From: Elainella sp. Prado103
GTDB taxonomy: Bacteria > Cyanobacteriota > Cyanobacteriia > Elainellales > Elainellaceae
DNA: 64,000 nucleotides
NCBI GenBank assembly: GCA_025454395.1
Contig: JALOOM010000003.1
Coordinates: 124,001-188,000 of the forward strand
Reading direction: 5' to 3'
The notes beneath the pieces were generated by a model. The model was not told where the DNA came from, did no database searches, and saw only the letters and a list, made by a program, of their open reading frames with translations. The position numbers and the translations under genes are program-made. Below are positions 1 to 8,397 of this stretch, piece by piece (the stretch's first letter is position 1; the number at the start of each line of letters is the position of its first letter).

Positions 1-897
1 CTTGAGAAAGCTGGAGATAAGCAAGCGTTTCCATAGGTTTCTTCTCCTCAATAAGTTGGGTAACGTTTCTATTTGGAAGCAGCCAATTCAAAAACAGAAC
101 GATCCTTGCTTCCCTGTTTCACCGACTTTCCTAACAGGTTCACTCAAATGATATTTACCCGACAGACCAATTCTGTTAGCTAAAGATCGTAACCGTGAAA
201 CATTTTCTATAGAAGGTTCAGAGACCAATCAAATGATTTTTCTCTGATCCCTTTAAATTTAGCATGATTAAATCTGAAGTAGTCAAGCAATTCTATATTT
301 ATGGTCTATTTCTTAACTAATTCTTGAAATCACACCATTAGTAGAACCCAGAAAAGGCGATCCATCACCCTTTCATAATATTTGAAAGCTCTATTTATCA
401 GAAAAACTCTCTGTTCAAGAAGAGCGAAATTGATCGGATCAAATCAACCGAAATAACCCTCAGAAGAGCGCTTTCAGTCCTTAACAATAGGCTTTTTCAG
501 CAAATCATTACGCCATTTTGGGAGAAATACGATATCCTGACCATTATTTCAATGACCACCTCCCAGCAAAATTGAAAGATCAAAACTCCAAGCCAGAAAA
601 TGCATTTTCTTCTAGTGAAATTTCAGCAAAAATAGGACGACTCTATTTCACCCAAGAGTCATCTAAATCAACTGAACAAACCCTTCAAATTGGCTCGAAG
701 CCTCGTTAGAATCAAGCCCTAAAGTTGCGATAAAAATGCTCAATAATGGCAGTTAAATGCTCACAAACGAGGTACCTACAGGTCGATCGTTCACAACCTA
801 CGTGATACTAATCAGACATGAAGATGTCCTGAACACAAGCAACTAACCAACCATCACTTCACGCGATCGCCACCTATCTGAAGTGATTCCGCTCGAA

Positions 898-953
898 CCA
901 TCGCCAAACCAATCGCTAAACCAATCGCCAAACTGTCGCCAAGCCATCGCCAA
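898..953. repeat. Degenerate 12-nt tandem repeat (CCAATCGCCAAA)
   Basis: Four to five imperfect copies of CCAATCGCCAAA follow one another, some shortened to 11 nt. The array lies in non-coding sequence just downstream of a HIP1 octamer. Confidence 0.7.
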
Positions 954-1339
954 ACTATCTAGGCGAAGCCATCGGGCAATCATGCGCTTTCCAACACGCT
1001 ATGTTAATCGGCAATCTGCTGGCTTATCTCAGCCTTGCTATTCACAACTACCTTGATAAGAGTCATCCACACAATCTGACGAATGAACCTAACGCGATCG
1101 ATATACCTAAGCTTTGGAAGAGTGCTCTCAACGAGCCTCAACATTGAATCAACTTCTCTTAAAGTTGCCTTAAAGATTCTGTCTCAGGCAGAGAATATGA
1201 ATCAATGCATTTATTCTACGAATACCATAATTTAATTTCGCGTGCAATATTTTGAGACGGATCAATCATTCGGTAGTGTATCTGCAAAGCCGCATCTACC
1301 GGCAGTCTAGCCCTATATTAAACACAAATTTGACTCTAC

Positions 1340-1491
1340 ATATAGCGGCAGAATTTCTACTTACTGAGTACGAAACGCATGATATAGCGTTACCTTTTCA
1401 ATTAAAGTTAGCTTCTTACTAATCAACCTCTTATTTGAACAATACGCTATATCTAGGAAAAAATCTTTTTCTAAACAAAAAAACGCTATAT
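1340..1491. repeat. Four inverted copies of ATATAGCG / CGCTATAT upstream of hisG
   Basis: ATATAGCG occurs at 1340-1347 and 1382-1389, and its exact reverse complement CGCTATAT at 1445-1452 and 1484-1491. The two direct copies are 42 nt apart and the two inverted copies 39 nt apart. The set ends about 205 nt before the hisG start. It could be an operator-like array or the remains of an inverted-repeat element; no function is assigned. Confidence 0.5.
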
Positions 1492-1696
1492 GTGGGGTTA
1501 CGATCGGATTGTTGGATGATGGCAGCTCAAATTCATGCCGTTCTGCCCCTTTTCAATAGGAGAGCACTAGATATAGCCATGCTAAATAATGGAGGGGGCA
1601 GCAAGGTTGGGACTTGGGGAAACACCGAATGGGTAATCGCTAACGGTATGATTGCTGATGCGCAACCATGTGGAACCGTCCTTACTACGTTGAACT

Positions 1697-2347
1697 ATGC
1701 TTACCGTTGCATTGCCCAAAGGCGGGCTTTTGTCCGATAGTATTCGTCTCCTACAATCGATCGGGTTAGACTTTAGCGCTTTTTTAGATGCCTCTAATCG
1801 TCAACTCGAAATCTGGGATACCCACCAGACTGCCAAAGCCCTCTTAGTCCGTAATAATGACGTGCCAGTTTATGTTGAGTATGGACAAGCTCAGCTCGGC
1901 ATTGTCGGCTATGACATTCTGCGGGAGAAACAACCCCGAGTCGCCCAACTGCTCGATTTACACTACGGTCAATGCCGGCTTTCGGTCGCAGTCAAAGCCA
2001 GTAGCCCCTACCGATCGGCGATCGAGTTGCCGCCCCACAGCCGGGTTGCCAGTAAATTTGTCAATTGTGCCCACACCTATTTTCAAGGTCTTGATTTACC
2101 TGTTGAAATTGTGCCGTTATACGGCTCGGTCGAATTGGGCCCGATTACCGGCATGTCTGAAGCGATCGTTGATCTGGTGGCTTCCGGTCGGACGCTGAAG
2201 GAAAACAATTTGATTGAGATCGATCCCATCTTTGAAAGTACAGCCCGCCTGATTGCCCACCCACTGAGCTATCGTCTCAACCAGGATGGTGTGCAGGATC
2301 GAATTGAGCAAATTCGGCAGGCGATCGAAACCGCACGACGAGTATAG
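1697..2347 (+). CDS. hisG: ATP phosphoribosyltransferase, short form (HisG)
   Basis: Catalyses the first step of histidine synthesis, joining ATP and PRPP to phosphoribosyl-ATP. At 216 residues it is the short form (HisG-S), which lacks the C-terminal regulatory domain and needs the HisZ subunit for activity and feedback control; no hisZ is in this window. The N-terminus [11 protein letters not shown] and the PRPP-binding stretch [16 protein letters not shown] (about 155-170) are typical. The ATG at 1697 gives the usual family N-terminus, although no clear Shine-Dalgarno sequence precedes it. It stands alone, as his genes usually do in cyanobacteria, with a convergent tRNA gene 31 nt downstream. 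Confidence 0.95.
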   Translation: MLTVALPKGGLLSDSIRLLQSIGLDFSAFLDASNRQLEIWDTHQTAKALLVRNNDVPVYVEYGQAQLGIVGYDILREKQPRVAQLLDLHYGQCRLSVAVKASSPYRSAIELPPHSRVASKFVNCAHTYFQGLDLPVEIVPLYGSVELGPITGMSEAIVDLVASGRTLKENNLIEIDPIFESTARLIAHPLSYRLNQDGVQDRIEQIRQAIETARRV

Positions 2348-2378
2348 AATCTCGTGGGTGAGTTGACTTTGAGGGCTA

Positions 2379-2452
2379 CGGGACTGGCGCGATTCGAACG
2401 CGCGACCTACCGCTTAGGAGGCGGTCGCTCTATCCTGCTGAGCTACAGCCCC
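2379..2452 (-). tRNA. tRNA-Arg (anticodon CCT)
   Basis: Reading the minus strand, a 74-nt cloverleaf folds with acceptor stem GGGGCTG/CAGTCCC (one G-U pair), a D-arm containing AGCTCAGCAGGA, anticodon stem ACCGC/GCGGT around loop CTCCTAA (anticodon CCT, reading AGG), and a T-arm with GTTCGAAT. The discriminator base is G and CCA is not encoded. It is convergent with hisG. AGG is a rare arginine codon in such genomes, so this is probably a minor isoacceptor. Confidence 0.95.
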
Positions 2453-3058
2453 AAATTCACTGTGATCATAGCAGATTGATTTTAGTGAGTTGTCGATCGA
2501 GCCAGACCTCATCCTCGATTTTCAACCCTACTCATCGCCTTGCTAGCAATCTCCTTAGATTAACTAAGGTAAACAATCTGACGGGCTTTTCTCGGAGAAT
2601 TCACGGAAACCCTTTTCAGAACCTAGAGGATAGTTTGTTACAGAAATTCATAACCAGAAAGATTTCCACCCCAAGCAACATAGACTTTTGTCATGTGATG
2701 TAAACATAAGTTTGCCATCATCTCAGAACTTATCGGTTCGCTCATCGATCGGTTCAGGGTGTATCCCAATGAACCGCACCCTCCCCTAAAACTAGACAAC
2801 TTTTGTATCCCGCTTTTTGAGAGAGGATCAGGTTTGCCTTTGCCATCTTGGTTTGCCCTCAGTTCAGTTCGATCAGCCTTGCCTGGACTTTCTTCGAGAA
2901 GCGTAATAAAAAACAAACCTCAGGTGAATTTGTTCATCTTTGTCTTCAGACCAAGCGAAATGGCAAGGTTCGGTAATCTTCAGGAACTGCCGATCGGAAG
3001 AAGAGTGATAGGAATAGGTTGTTCATCCAATTCACTACATTTTAGGGAGCAGAACTGT
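2453..3058. other. Spacer between tRNA-Arg and the protoglobin gene
   Basis: About 600 nt without a supported gene. An open frame runs continuously from 2759 into the protoglobin gene, but its first 100 codons show no domain and the protoglobin start is fixed by its own ribosome binding site. The promoter of the 3.0-6.0 kb cluster probably lies here, but no clear -35/-10 pair was identified. Confidence 0.5.
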
Positions 3059-3613
3059 ATGGCTTTGAGTGCCAGCCAAATGATGGAGAAAGTAGTTCAA
3101 CGGGTCAATTTTACAACTGACGACCAACAAATCCTCAAACAGCAAGCAGATTGGGGTTTACGAGTTGCCCCTGAAATGGCGGATGCATTCTATGCCTACC
3201 TCGGAAAAGATACGGAAATGAGCACCATTTTGAATGCTTCTGAAGGCAGAATGCATCGTTTAAGAGAAACATTTGTGCAATGGTTCCATGAAATGTTTAC
3301 GGGAATTGATGATTGGGGTGAGGCTTACGCTGAACGACGCTGGAAGATTGGACTTGCCCATGTTCGGATTGGCATTTACCCAGAACATGTTGTGCCTGCA
3401 ATGGCTGCGATCGTGCAGGAAGTCGGAGTAAAACTACGAGCCGAGGGATGTTCCGATGATCTTCAAACTGCACTCAGCAAAATTTGCATGATTGATTTGG
3501 CCTTCATTGAACAAGCATACATTGAAGTTTCTTCTGCCGCTGTATTACGCGAAACTGGCTGGAGTGCAGGACTGTTTAAGCGCCTTGTGGTTACAGGTGC
3601 AAGTGCTATGTAG
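3059..3613 (+). CDS. Protoglobin-domain protein (probable haem-binding sensor)
   Basis: A 184-residue single-domain globin of the protoglobin / globin-coupled-sensor type. The stretch WKIGLAHVRIGI (95-106) carries the conserved proximal histidine of the family, His101, within the IGxxHxxxGI pattern. There is no attached kinase, cyclase or chemotaxis domain, so any signal must pass to a partner. The frame is open for 100 codons upstream, but the ATG at 3059 is preceded by AGGGAG at a good distance and begins where homology begins. It is the first gene of a same-strand cluster with a roadblock protein, a small GTPase and a DUF4388 protein, which suggests an O2/NO/CO or redox input. The ligand is inference. 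Confidence 0.85.
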   Translation: MALSASQMMEKVVQRVNFTTDDQQILKQQADWGLRVAPEMADAFYAYLGKDTEMSTILNASEGRMHRLRETFVQWFHEMFTGIDDWGEAYAERRWKIGLAHVRIGIYPEHVVPAMAAIVQEVGVKLRAEGCSDDLQTALSKICMIDLAFIEQAYIEVSSAAVLRETGWSAGLFKRLVVTGASAM

Positions 3614-3713
3614 ATGCCATTTTAAGCATCATCTGGAACATTCAAAGGAATTGAACTTATTCGTTCAAGATACCAATCTAGATCACCTCAGAAACTCAAA
3701 AAGGAACAACTCA

Positions 3714-4085
3714 ATGGCCATCAACACTGAAAAATTAGGGATCGTATTGCAAAATTTTGTCACCGCAACCAGTGATGTGCAAGGAGCAGCATTAGTTACA
3801 CCCGATGGACTCCCATTGGCAGCCAGTCTACCAGGCGGTATGGATGATGAGCGGGTCTCTGCAATGTCGGCTGCAATGTTATCCCTCGGTGAACGGATTG
3901 GCTCAGAACTGGGTAGAGGCGGAATCGATCGAATTTTCGTAGAAGGTAATCAAGGGTATGGCATCTTGACCAGTTGTGGCGAGGATGCCGTTTTCCTGGT
4001 ATTGGCCAACTCAGCCGCCAAGCAAGGCGTTTTGATGCTAGAAATTAAACGGGCAGTTTCAGAACTCAAGCTCCTGCTGGCTTAA
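3714..4085 (+). CDS. Roadblock/LC7-domain protein
   Basis: A 123-residue protein covering one roadblock/LC7 domain. It shows the family features: an early helix with an AALVTPDGLPLAAS strand pair, a central helix rich in small residues (SAMSAAMLSLGERIGSEL) and a final helix LMLEIKRAVSELKLLLA. Proteins of this family (MglB, CvnB) bind small Ras-like GTPases as dimers and can act as activating proteins. The start at 3714 follows AAAGGAAC. The frame is open upstream, overlapping the protoglobin gene, but the extension lacks homology. The gene sits 100 nt after the protoglobin gene and about 390 nt before the GTPase, its probable partner. Confidence 0.88.
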   Translation: MAINTEKLGIVLQNFVTATSDVQGAALVTPDGLPLAASLPGGMDDERVSAMSAAMLSLGERIGSELGRGGIDRIFVEGNQGYGILTSCGEDAVFLVLANSAAKQGVLMLEIKRAVSELKLLLA

Positions 4086-4254
4086 CGATCAGCTTAACCT
4101 AACAATTGGCTTACCAATTGGCTTAAAAGACTTTACTGAACGGGACGGTTCTTGCAAAACTTCTCGAATGACTTCTCGAATAGCTAAATGCTGCATTCTC
4201 GAATAGAGCTGAGTCGAGATGTCAACCTAAAGTTACCGACTGAAGAACTGTCCC

Positions 4255-4326
4255 ATCTATGCTAAATCTATGCTAAATCTATGCTGATTAGTTCATTGCT
4301 GATTAGTTCATTGCTGATTAGCTCAT
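4255..4326. repeat. Two adjacent tandem arrays (11-nt and 15-nt units)
   Basis: ATCTATGCTAA is repeated about 2.7 times (4255-4284) and runs into GCTGATTAGTTCATT repeated about 2.9 times (4283-4326). They lie in the roughly 390-nt spacer 4086-4478 between the roadblock and GTPase genes. The rest of that spacer is also repetitive (short duplications near 4094-4125 and 4158-4195) and holds no gene. Confidence 0.8.
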
Positions 4327-4478
4327 CAGAACCCTGCCCTGTCCTGTCAATCCATTCAACTAATCCATTCAACTGATCCAGTCTTATCCATCAGTCATGG
4401 CTAATCCATCAGTTAGTCTCATTGATTAGGCTAGCTCACTCATCAGACTGGGTCATCAACTATGCTGGGTAACTATTC

Positions 4479-5024
4479 ATGGAAATAATGCGTCTCGTTG
4501 TGACGGGCCCAGTTGGAGCGGGCAAGTCCACTTTTATTCGATCGGTCAGCGAAATTGAAGTCGTAGACACCGATCGACGCGCAACCGACGAAACCGCCGC
4601 CCTCAAACCACGCACTACAGTTGCATTTGATTTTGGCCGGTTGCAGTTTGGTGCCGATAGTGCGCTGCATTTATACGGTACACCTGGGCAATCACGGTTT
4701 GATTTTATGTGGGATATTTTGATCCGCAAAGCCCACGCTTATATTCTGCTGGTGGCTGCCCACCGTCCCGATGAATTCCACTACGCCCGTCGCATTCTCA
4801 CCTTTATGAAGCAGCGATCCCAGGCTCCCATGATCATCGGCTTAACTCACACCGATCAACCGGATGCTTGGAATGAAGAAACTATTACCGCTGCGCTTGG
4901 CTTTTTTCCTCCCCAAACTTGTCCACCCATCGTGATTGTCAATGCAACCCGCACGGAATCAGTAGCCCAAGCAGTGCTCACCCTCGTTCAACATCTCATG
5001 ATGAGTCAGTCCTGTCTGGTCTAA
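4479..5024 (+). CDS. Small Ras/MglA-like GTPase
   Basis: A 181-residue GTP-binding protein. The P-loop is GPVGAGKST (10-18), the G3 region is YGTPGQ (66-71, with the usual Asp replaced, as in MglA/CvnD-like proteins), the G4 motif is THTD (123-126, a variant of T/NKxD) and G5 is NAT (155-157). Thr46-Thr47 in a KPRTTVAFDFG context are likely switch I residues. This matches the bacterial GTPases that pair with roadblock proteins (COG2229, conservon CvnD type). ATG 4479 is used; ATG 4488 is possible. It lies between the roadblock gene and the DUF4388 gene, and is the likely switch of the module. Confidence 0.88.
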   Translation: MEIMRLVVTGPVGAGKSTFIRSVSEIEVVDTDRRATDETAALKPRTTVAFDFGRLQFGADSALHLYGTPGQSRFDFMWDILIRKAHAYILLVAAHRPDEFHYARRILTFMKQRSQAPMIIGLTHTDQPDAWNEETITAALGFFPPQTCPPIVIVNATRTESVAQAVLTLVQHLMMSQSCLV

Positions 5025-5095
5025 CTGAACAACTCTACTTCACTCTCACACTTGATTACCTCCAGAATCTCCAGGAACGAAAAAGGTTAGGCGTT

Positions 5096-5953
5096 ATGGC
5101 TATGAAAGGACGGCTCAGCGAGTTTTCGTTAGCAGAAATTTTTCGATTGATGGAACAAAGCCAGAAGACTGGGTTGTTGACCATCCGCGCATCTCATGAA
5201 ACTTCACAACCGCTGCAAAATTTCTATATTTGGTTTAAGCAAGGGCAGATTGTGGCCGCAGCGAACCGCTTAGATTCGCGTGGATTAGCAACTTTAATTC
5301 ATCAACGAGAATGGCTGGGTGAACAAAGTAAGCCATTATTAGTGGAAGCCTTACAAAGCGATCGTCCTTTGGGGTTGCATTTAAAGGTCAAAGGCTCCCT
5401 CACTGCCGAACAACTCAAGCTGTTGTTTTATACCCAGGTGATGCGGCAAGTATGCAGTATTTTTCGTTTCCCAGAAGGGTGGTTCAGCTTTGAAGCCCAG
5501 GTTCATCTTCCGGTGTCCGAGATGACCGGATTAACGGCTGTTCCGACTGAAGTTACCCTGGAAGGACTGCGCGCCTTACGGGACTGGAGCGCCTTAGCCC
5601 ATAAACTACCCGATCCCAATTCCATGCTGGTGAATACAACACGCGATCAATCCCAATTTCATATTAATCAGATGGAGCGACAGATCTGGGAACTGGCCAA
5701 AAGTAAAGAAACCCTGTTAACCATGGCCACCACTTTGCAGCAATCGATCGAAAAAGTTCAGCAAATTGCCTTTCGGTTGATTCTGGTTGGACTGGTTGAG
5801 GAAGTGCCACTGGTTATTGCTCTACCGAACGAACCCTTAACCGGAGATCTTAGCCATGAACTCTCTACTGCTTCATCCCAGCAGATTAGCCATTCTTTTC
5901 TACAAAACCTGATGGGTTTTCTGAGTGGTAGAACCGTTGCCCAAGCCCATTAA
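5096..5953 (+). CDS. DUF4388-domain protein (PatA N-terminal-like)
   Basis: A 285-residue protein whose first 110 residues or so match DUF4388: MAMKGRLSEFSLAEIFRLME, then TGLLTIR and a FYIWFKQGQIVAA strand pair. In cyanobacteria and myxobacteria this domain is found at the N-terminus of PatA/PixG-like regulators. The C-terminal part is helical and has no recognised domain; no receiver or DNA-binding domain is visible. An open frame extends upstream into the GTPase gene, but the ATG at 5096 gives the family N-terminus (ATG 5102 is an alternative). It starts 71 nt after the GTPase stop. By position it is the candidate output of the GTPase module. Confidence 0.82.
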   Translation: MAMKGRLSEFSLAEIFRLMEQSQKTGLLTIRASHETSQPLQNFYIWFKQGQIVAAANRLDSRGLATLIHQREWLGEQSKPLLVEALQSDRPLGLHLKVKGSLTAEQLKLLFYTQVMRQVCSIFRFPEGWFSFEAQVHLPVSEMTGLTAVPTEVTLEGLRALRDWSALAHKLPDPNSMLVNTTRDQSQFHINQMERQIWELAKSKETLLTMATTLQQSIEKVQQIAFRLILVGLVEEVPLVIALPNEPLTGDLSHELSTASSQQISHSFLQNLMGFLSGRTVAQAH

Positions 5954-6073
5954 GCAGCACTTTAAAATACTGCCATTGCTTGTGCCTGATGCTATCACAT
6001 GACTATGACCCAGATGATGACCCATGATTATGCTCCACCTTGACCATCCTCAACACCATGATGAGAACGTAAT

Positions 6074-6277
6074 ATGACTCTACTCCTGATTTTCCTGCGT
6101 CTACTGCAATTGCTCGAGTTTTTGGCTTCTCCATTGGGCATCACAACTGTGATTTGGTGCGGGTGTTACTGGCTGATGCTGAGTGGGATCGCAACCGGAA
6201 TCGGCATGGCCACCTTAGTTGCCACAGTCTGTGCAGCTTGCAGCTACTGTTATTTAGAACAGTCTTTAATGGAATGA
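6074..6277 (+). CDS. Small hydrophobic protein, two probable membrane helices
   Basis: A 67-residue protein that is almost entirely hydrophobic, with likely helices at about 3-17 and 22-58 (the latter perhaps a hairpin) and several cysteines (YCYLEQ near the end). No family was recognised. It lies 120 nt after the DUF4388 gene on the same strand and might belong to that unit. The Shine-Dalgarno sequence is weak, so the gene is plausible but not certain. Confidence 0.5.
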   Translation: MTLLLIFLRLLQLLEFLASPLGITTVIWCGCYWLMLSGIATGIGMATLVATVCAACSYCYLEQSLME

Positions 6278-6317
6278 GAGGGCATGAGATAGTCAGGATT
6301 GCAAGCGATCCCTCCCG

Positions 6318-7526
<1,209 letters not shown>

Positions 7527-7583
7527 TTAGCAGGTGATAGCGAATCAATGGAGGATGGACGGCGAGAATAGGTAGTGAGAATA

Positions 7584-7756
7584 GGCAACACCGCTGATTG
7601 ACTGACAAAACTCAAACTACCCTCACCCCAACCCCTCTCCCAGAGCGGGCGAGGGGCTTTCGAACCAGGATTTGATTGCAAGTCCCTTCACCCCTAGTGG
7701 GAGAAGGGATTTAGGGATGAGGGGAAAAGATTTGTCAGTCAATCAGGGCAACACCG
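7584..7756. mobile_element. MITE-like element with 16-bp terminal inverted repeats and 10-bp target duplication
   Basis: CTGATTGACTGACAAA (7594-7609) and its exact reverse complement (7731-7746) bound a 153-bp segment. The 10-mer GGCAACACCG stands directly outside both ends (7584-7593 and 7747-7756), as expected for a target-site duplication. The inside is an imperfect palindrome with C-rich CTCACCCCAACCCCTCTCCC on one side and GGGAGAAGGG...GATGAGGGG on the other, so the whole element can fold into one long hairpin. It encodes nothing. It lies between the methyltransferase stop (7761) and the tocopherol cyclase start. A transposase would have to be supplied in trans. Confidence 0.85.
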
Positions 7757-7760
7757 TCAA

Positions 7761-8321
7761 TCACTTCACAACGGTGCAGAAATTGTTCATGCCCCACTGA
7801 AAATAGCGATGTTGAAAATGGCGAAACTGAGCCTGTTCCACTAAAGACTGTTGGAGGCGCGATCGATCGTAGTAGCGTTTGTGATCGCGGATTTCTCTGG
7901 CATCAATCCACTTCAGCCGGTAAGCCAAAAATTCCAACACGGGCTGAGCCCAAATGGAGGGGACAGTCAACACTAACTTGCCATTCGGTTGCAGTACCCG
8001 CCGGATTTCTACCAAGATTTGTTGTTCTGATTCAAGATGTTCCAGAACGGCTAACAAGGTCACCACATCAAAACTGGCATCCGGGAACGGCAGGCGATCG
8101 GTGAGCTGCTGTTGAATGGTCTGGAGGTTACCCTGGTGCATGGGTTGCACCTTATAGTCAATGCCAACGCCTTGGTGAATACGAGGTGAAACGGCTTTTA
8201 ACAAGGTGGCTGAAAATCCACAACCCACATCCAGCAGGCGGCAACCAACCGGCAGATGGGGTAATACCTGGCGCAGTCGTAATTGTCGCAAAATAGGCTC
8301 TAACCACACTTCTCGTGTCAA
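7761..8321 (-). CDS. Class I SAM-dependent methyltransferase
   Basis: A 186-residue methyltransferase of the type 11 fold. Motif I is LLDVGCGFSATLL (29-41), followed by an acidic strand end (VGIDYK), FPDASFDVVTLLAVLEHLE (motif IV and the following helix) and a C-terminal GKLVLTVPS strand. The substrate is unknown; the final third (YDRSRLQQSLVEQAQF) resembles methyltransferases acting on lipids or sugars, but this is weak. The start is a TTG at 8321, the only start available before an upstream stop, and is preceded by AAGGAGCAGG at good spacing. The stop lies five bases from the MITE target duplication. Confidence 0.85.
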   Translation of the reverse strand: MTREVWLEPILRQLRLRQVLPHLPVGCRLLDVGCGFSATLLKAVSPRIHQGVGIDYKVQPMHQGNLQTIQQQLTDRLPFPDASFDVVTLLAVLEHLESEQQILVEIRRVLQPNGKLVLTVPSIWAQPVLEFLAYRLKWIDAREIRDHKRYYDRSRLQQSLVEQAQFRHFQHRYFQWGMNNFCTVVK

Positions 8322-8397
8322 CGTGCCTGCTCCTTAAACGAGGCAATCAGGCTAATTTTCCCATGGCAAAATTGAGTTGGGATTAAAATTCGCCCAA

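Larger units (their letters stand above)
1..1696. other. Long gene-poor region upstream of hisG
   Basis: About 1.7 kb with no convincing gene: stops are frequent in all frames and the few short open frames lack a ribosome binding site or recognisable protein. It is more AT-rich than the rest of the window. It holds a degenerate 12-nt tandem repeat (898-953), one HIP1 octamer (863-870) and a set of inverted 8-mers (1340-1491), both listed separately. A decayed gene or an unrecognised RNA cannot be excluded. Confidence 0.6.

Noticed and set aside
518-709. 63-codon open frame in the left gene-poor region
   Set aside because: Low-complexity, no Shine-Dalgarno sequence and no domain; probably chance.
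1435-1740. 101-codon open frame overlapping the hisG start
   Set aside because: TTG start without ribosome binding site, no recognisable protein, and a 44-nt overlap with the well-supported hisG.
2759-3058. In-frame N-terminal extension of the protoglobin
   Set aside because: The 100 extra codons have no homology or fold pattern, while AGGGAG just before 3059 marks the start.
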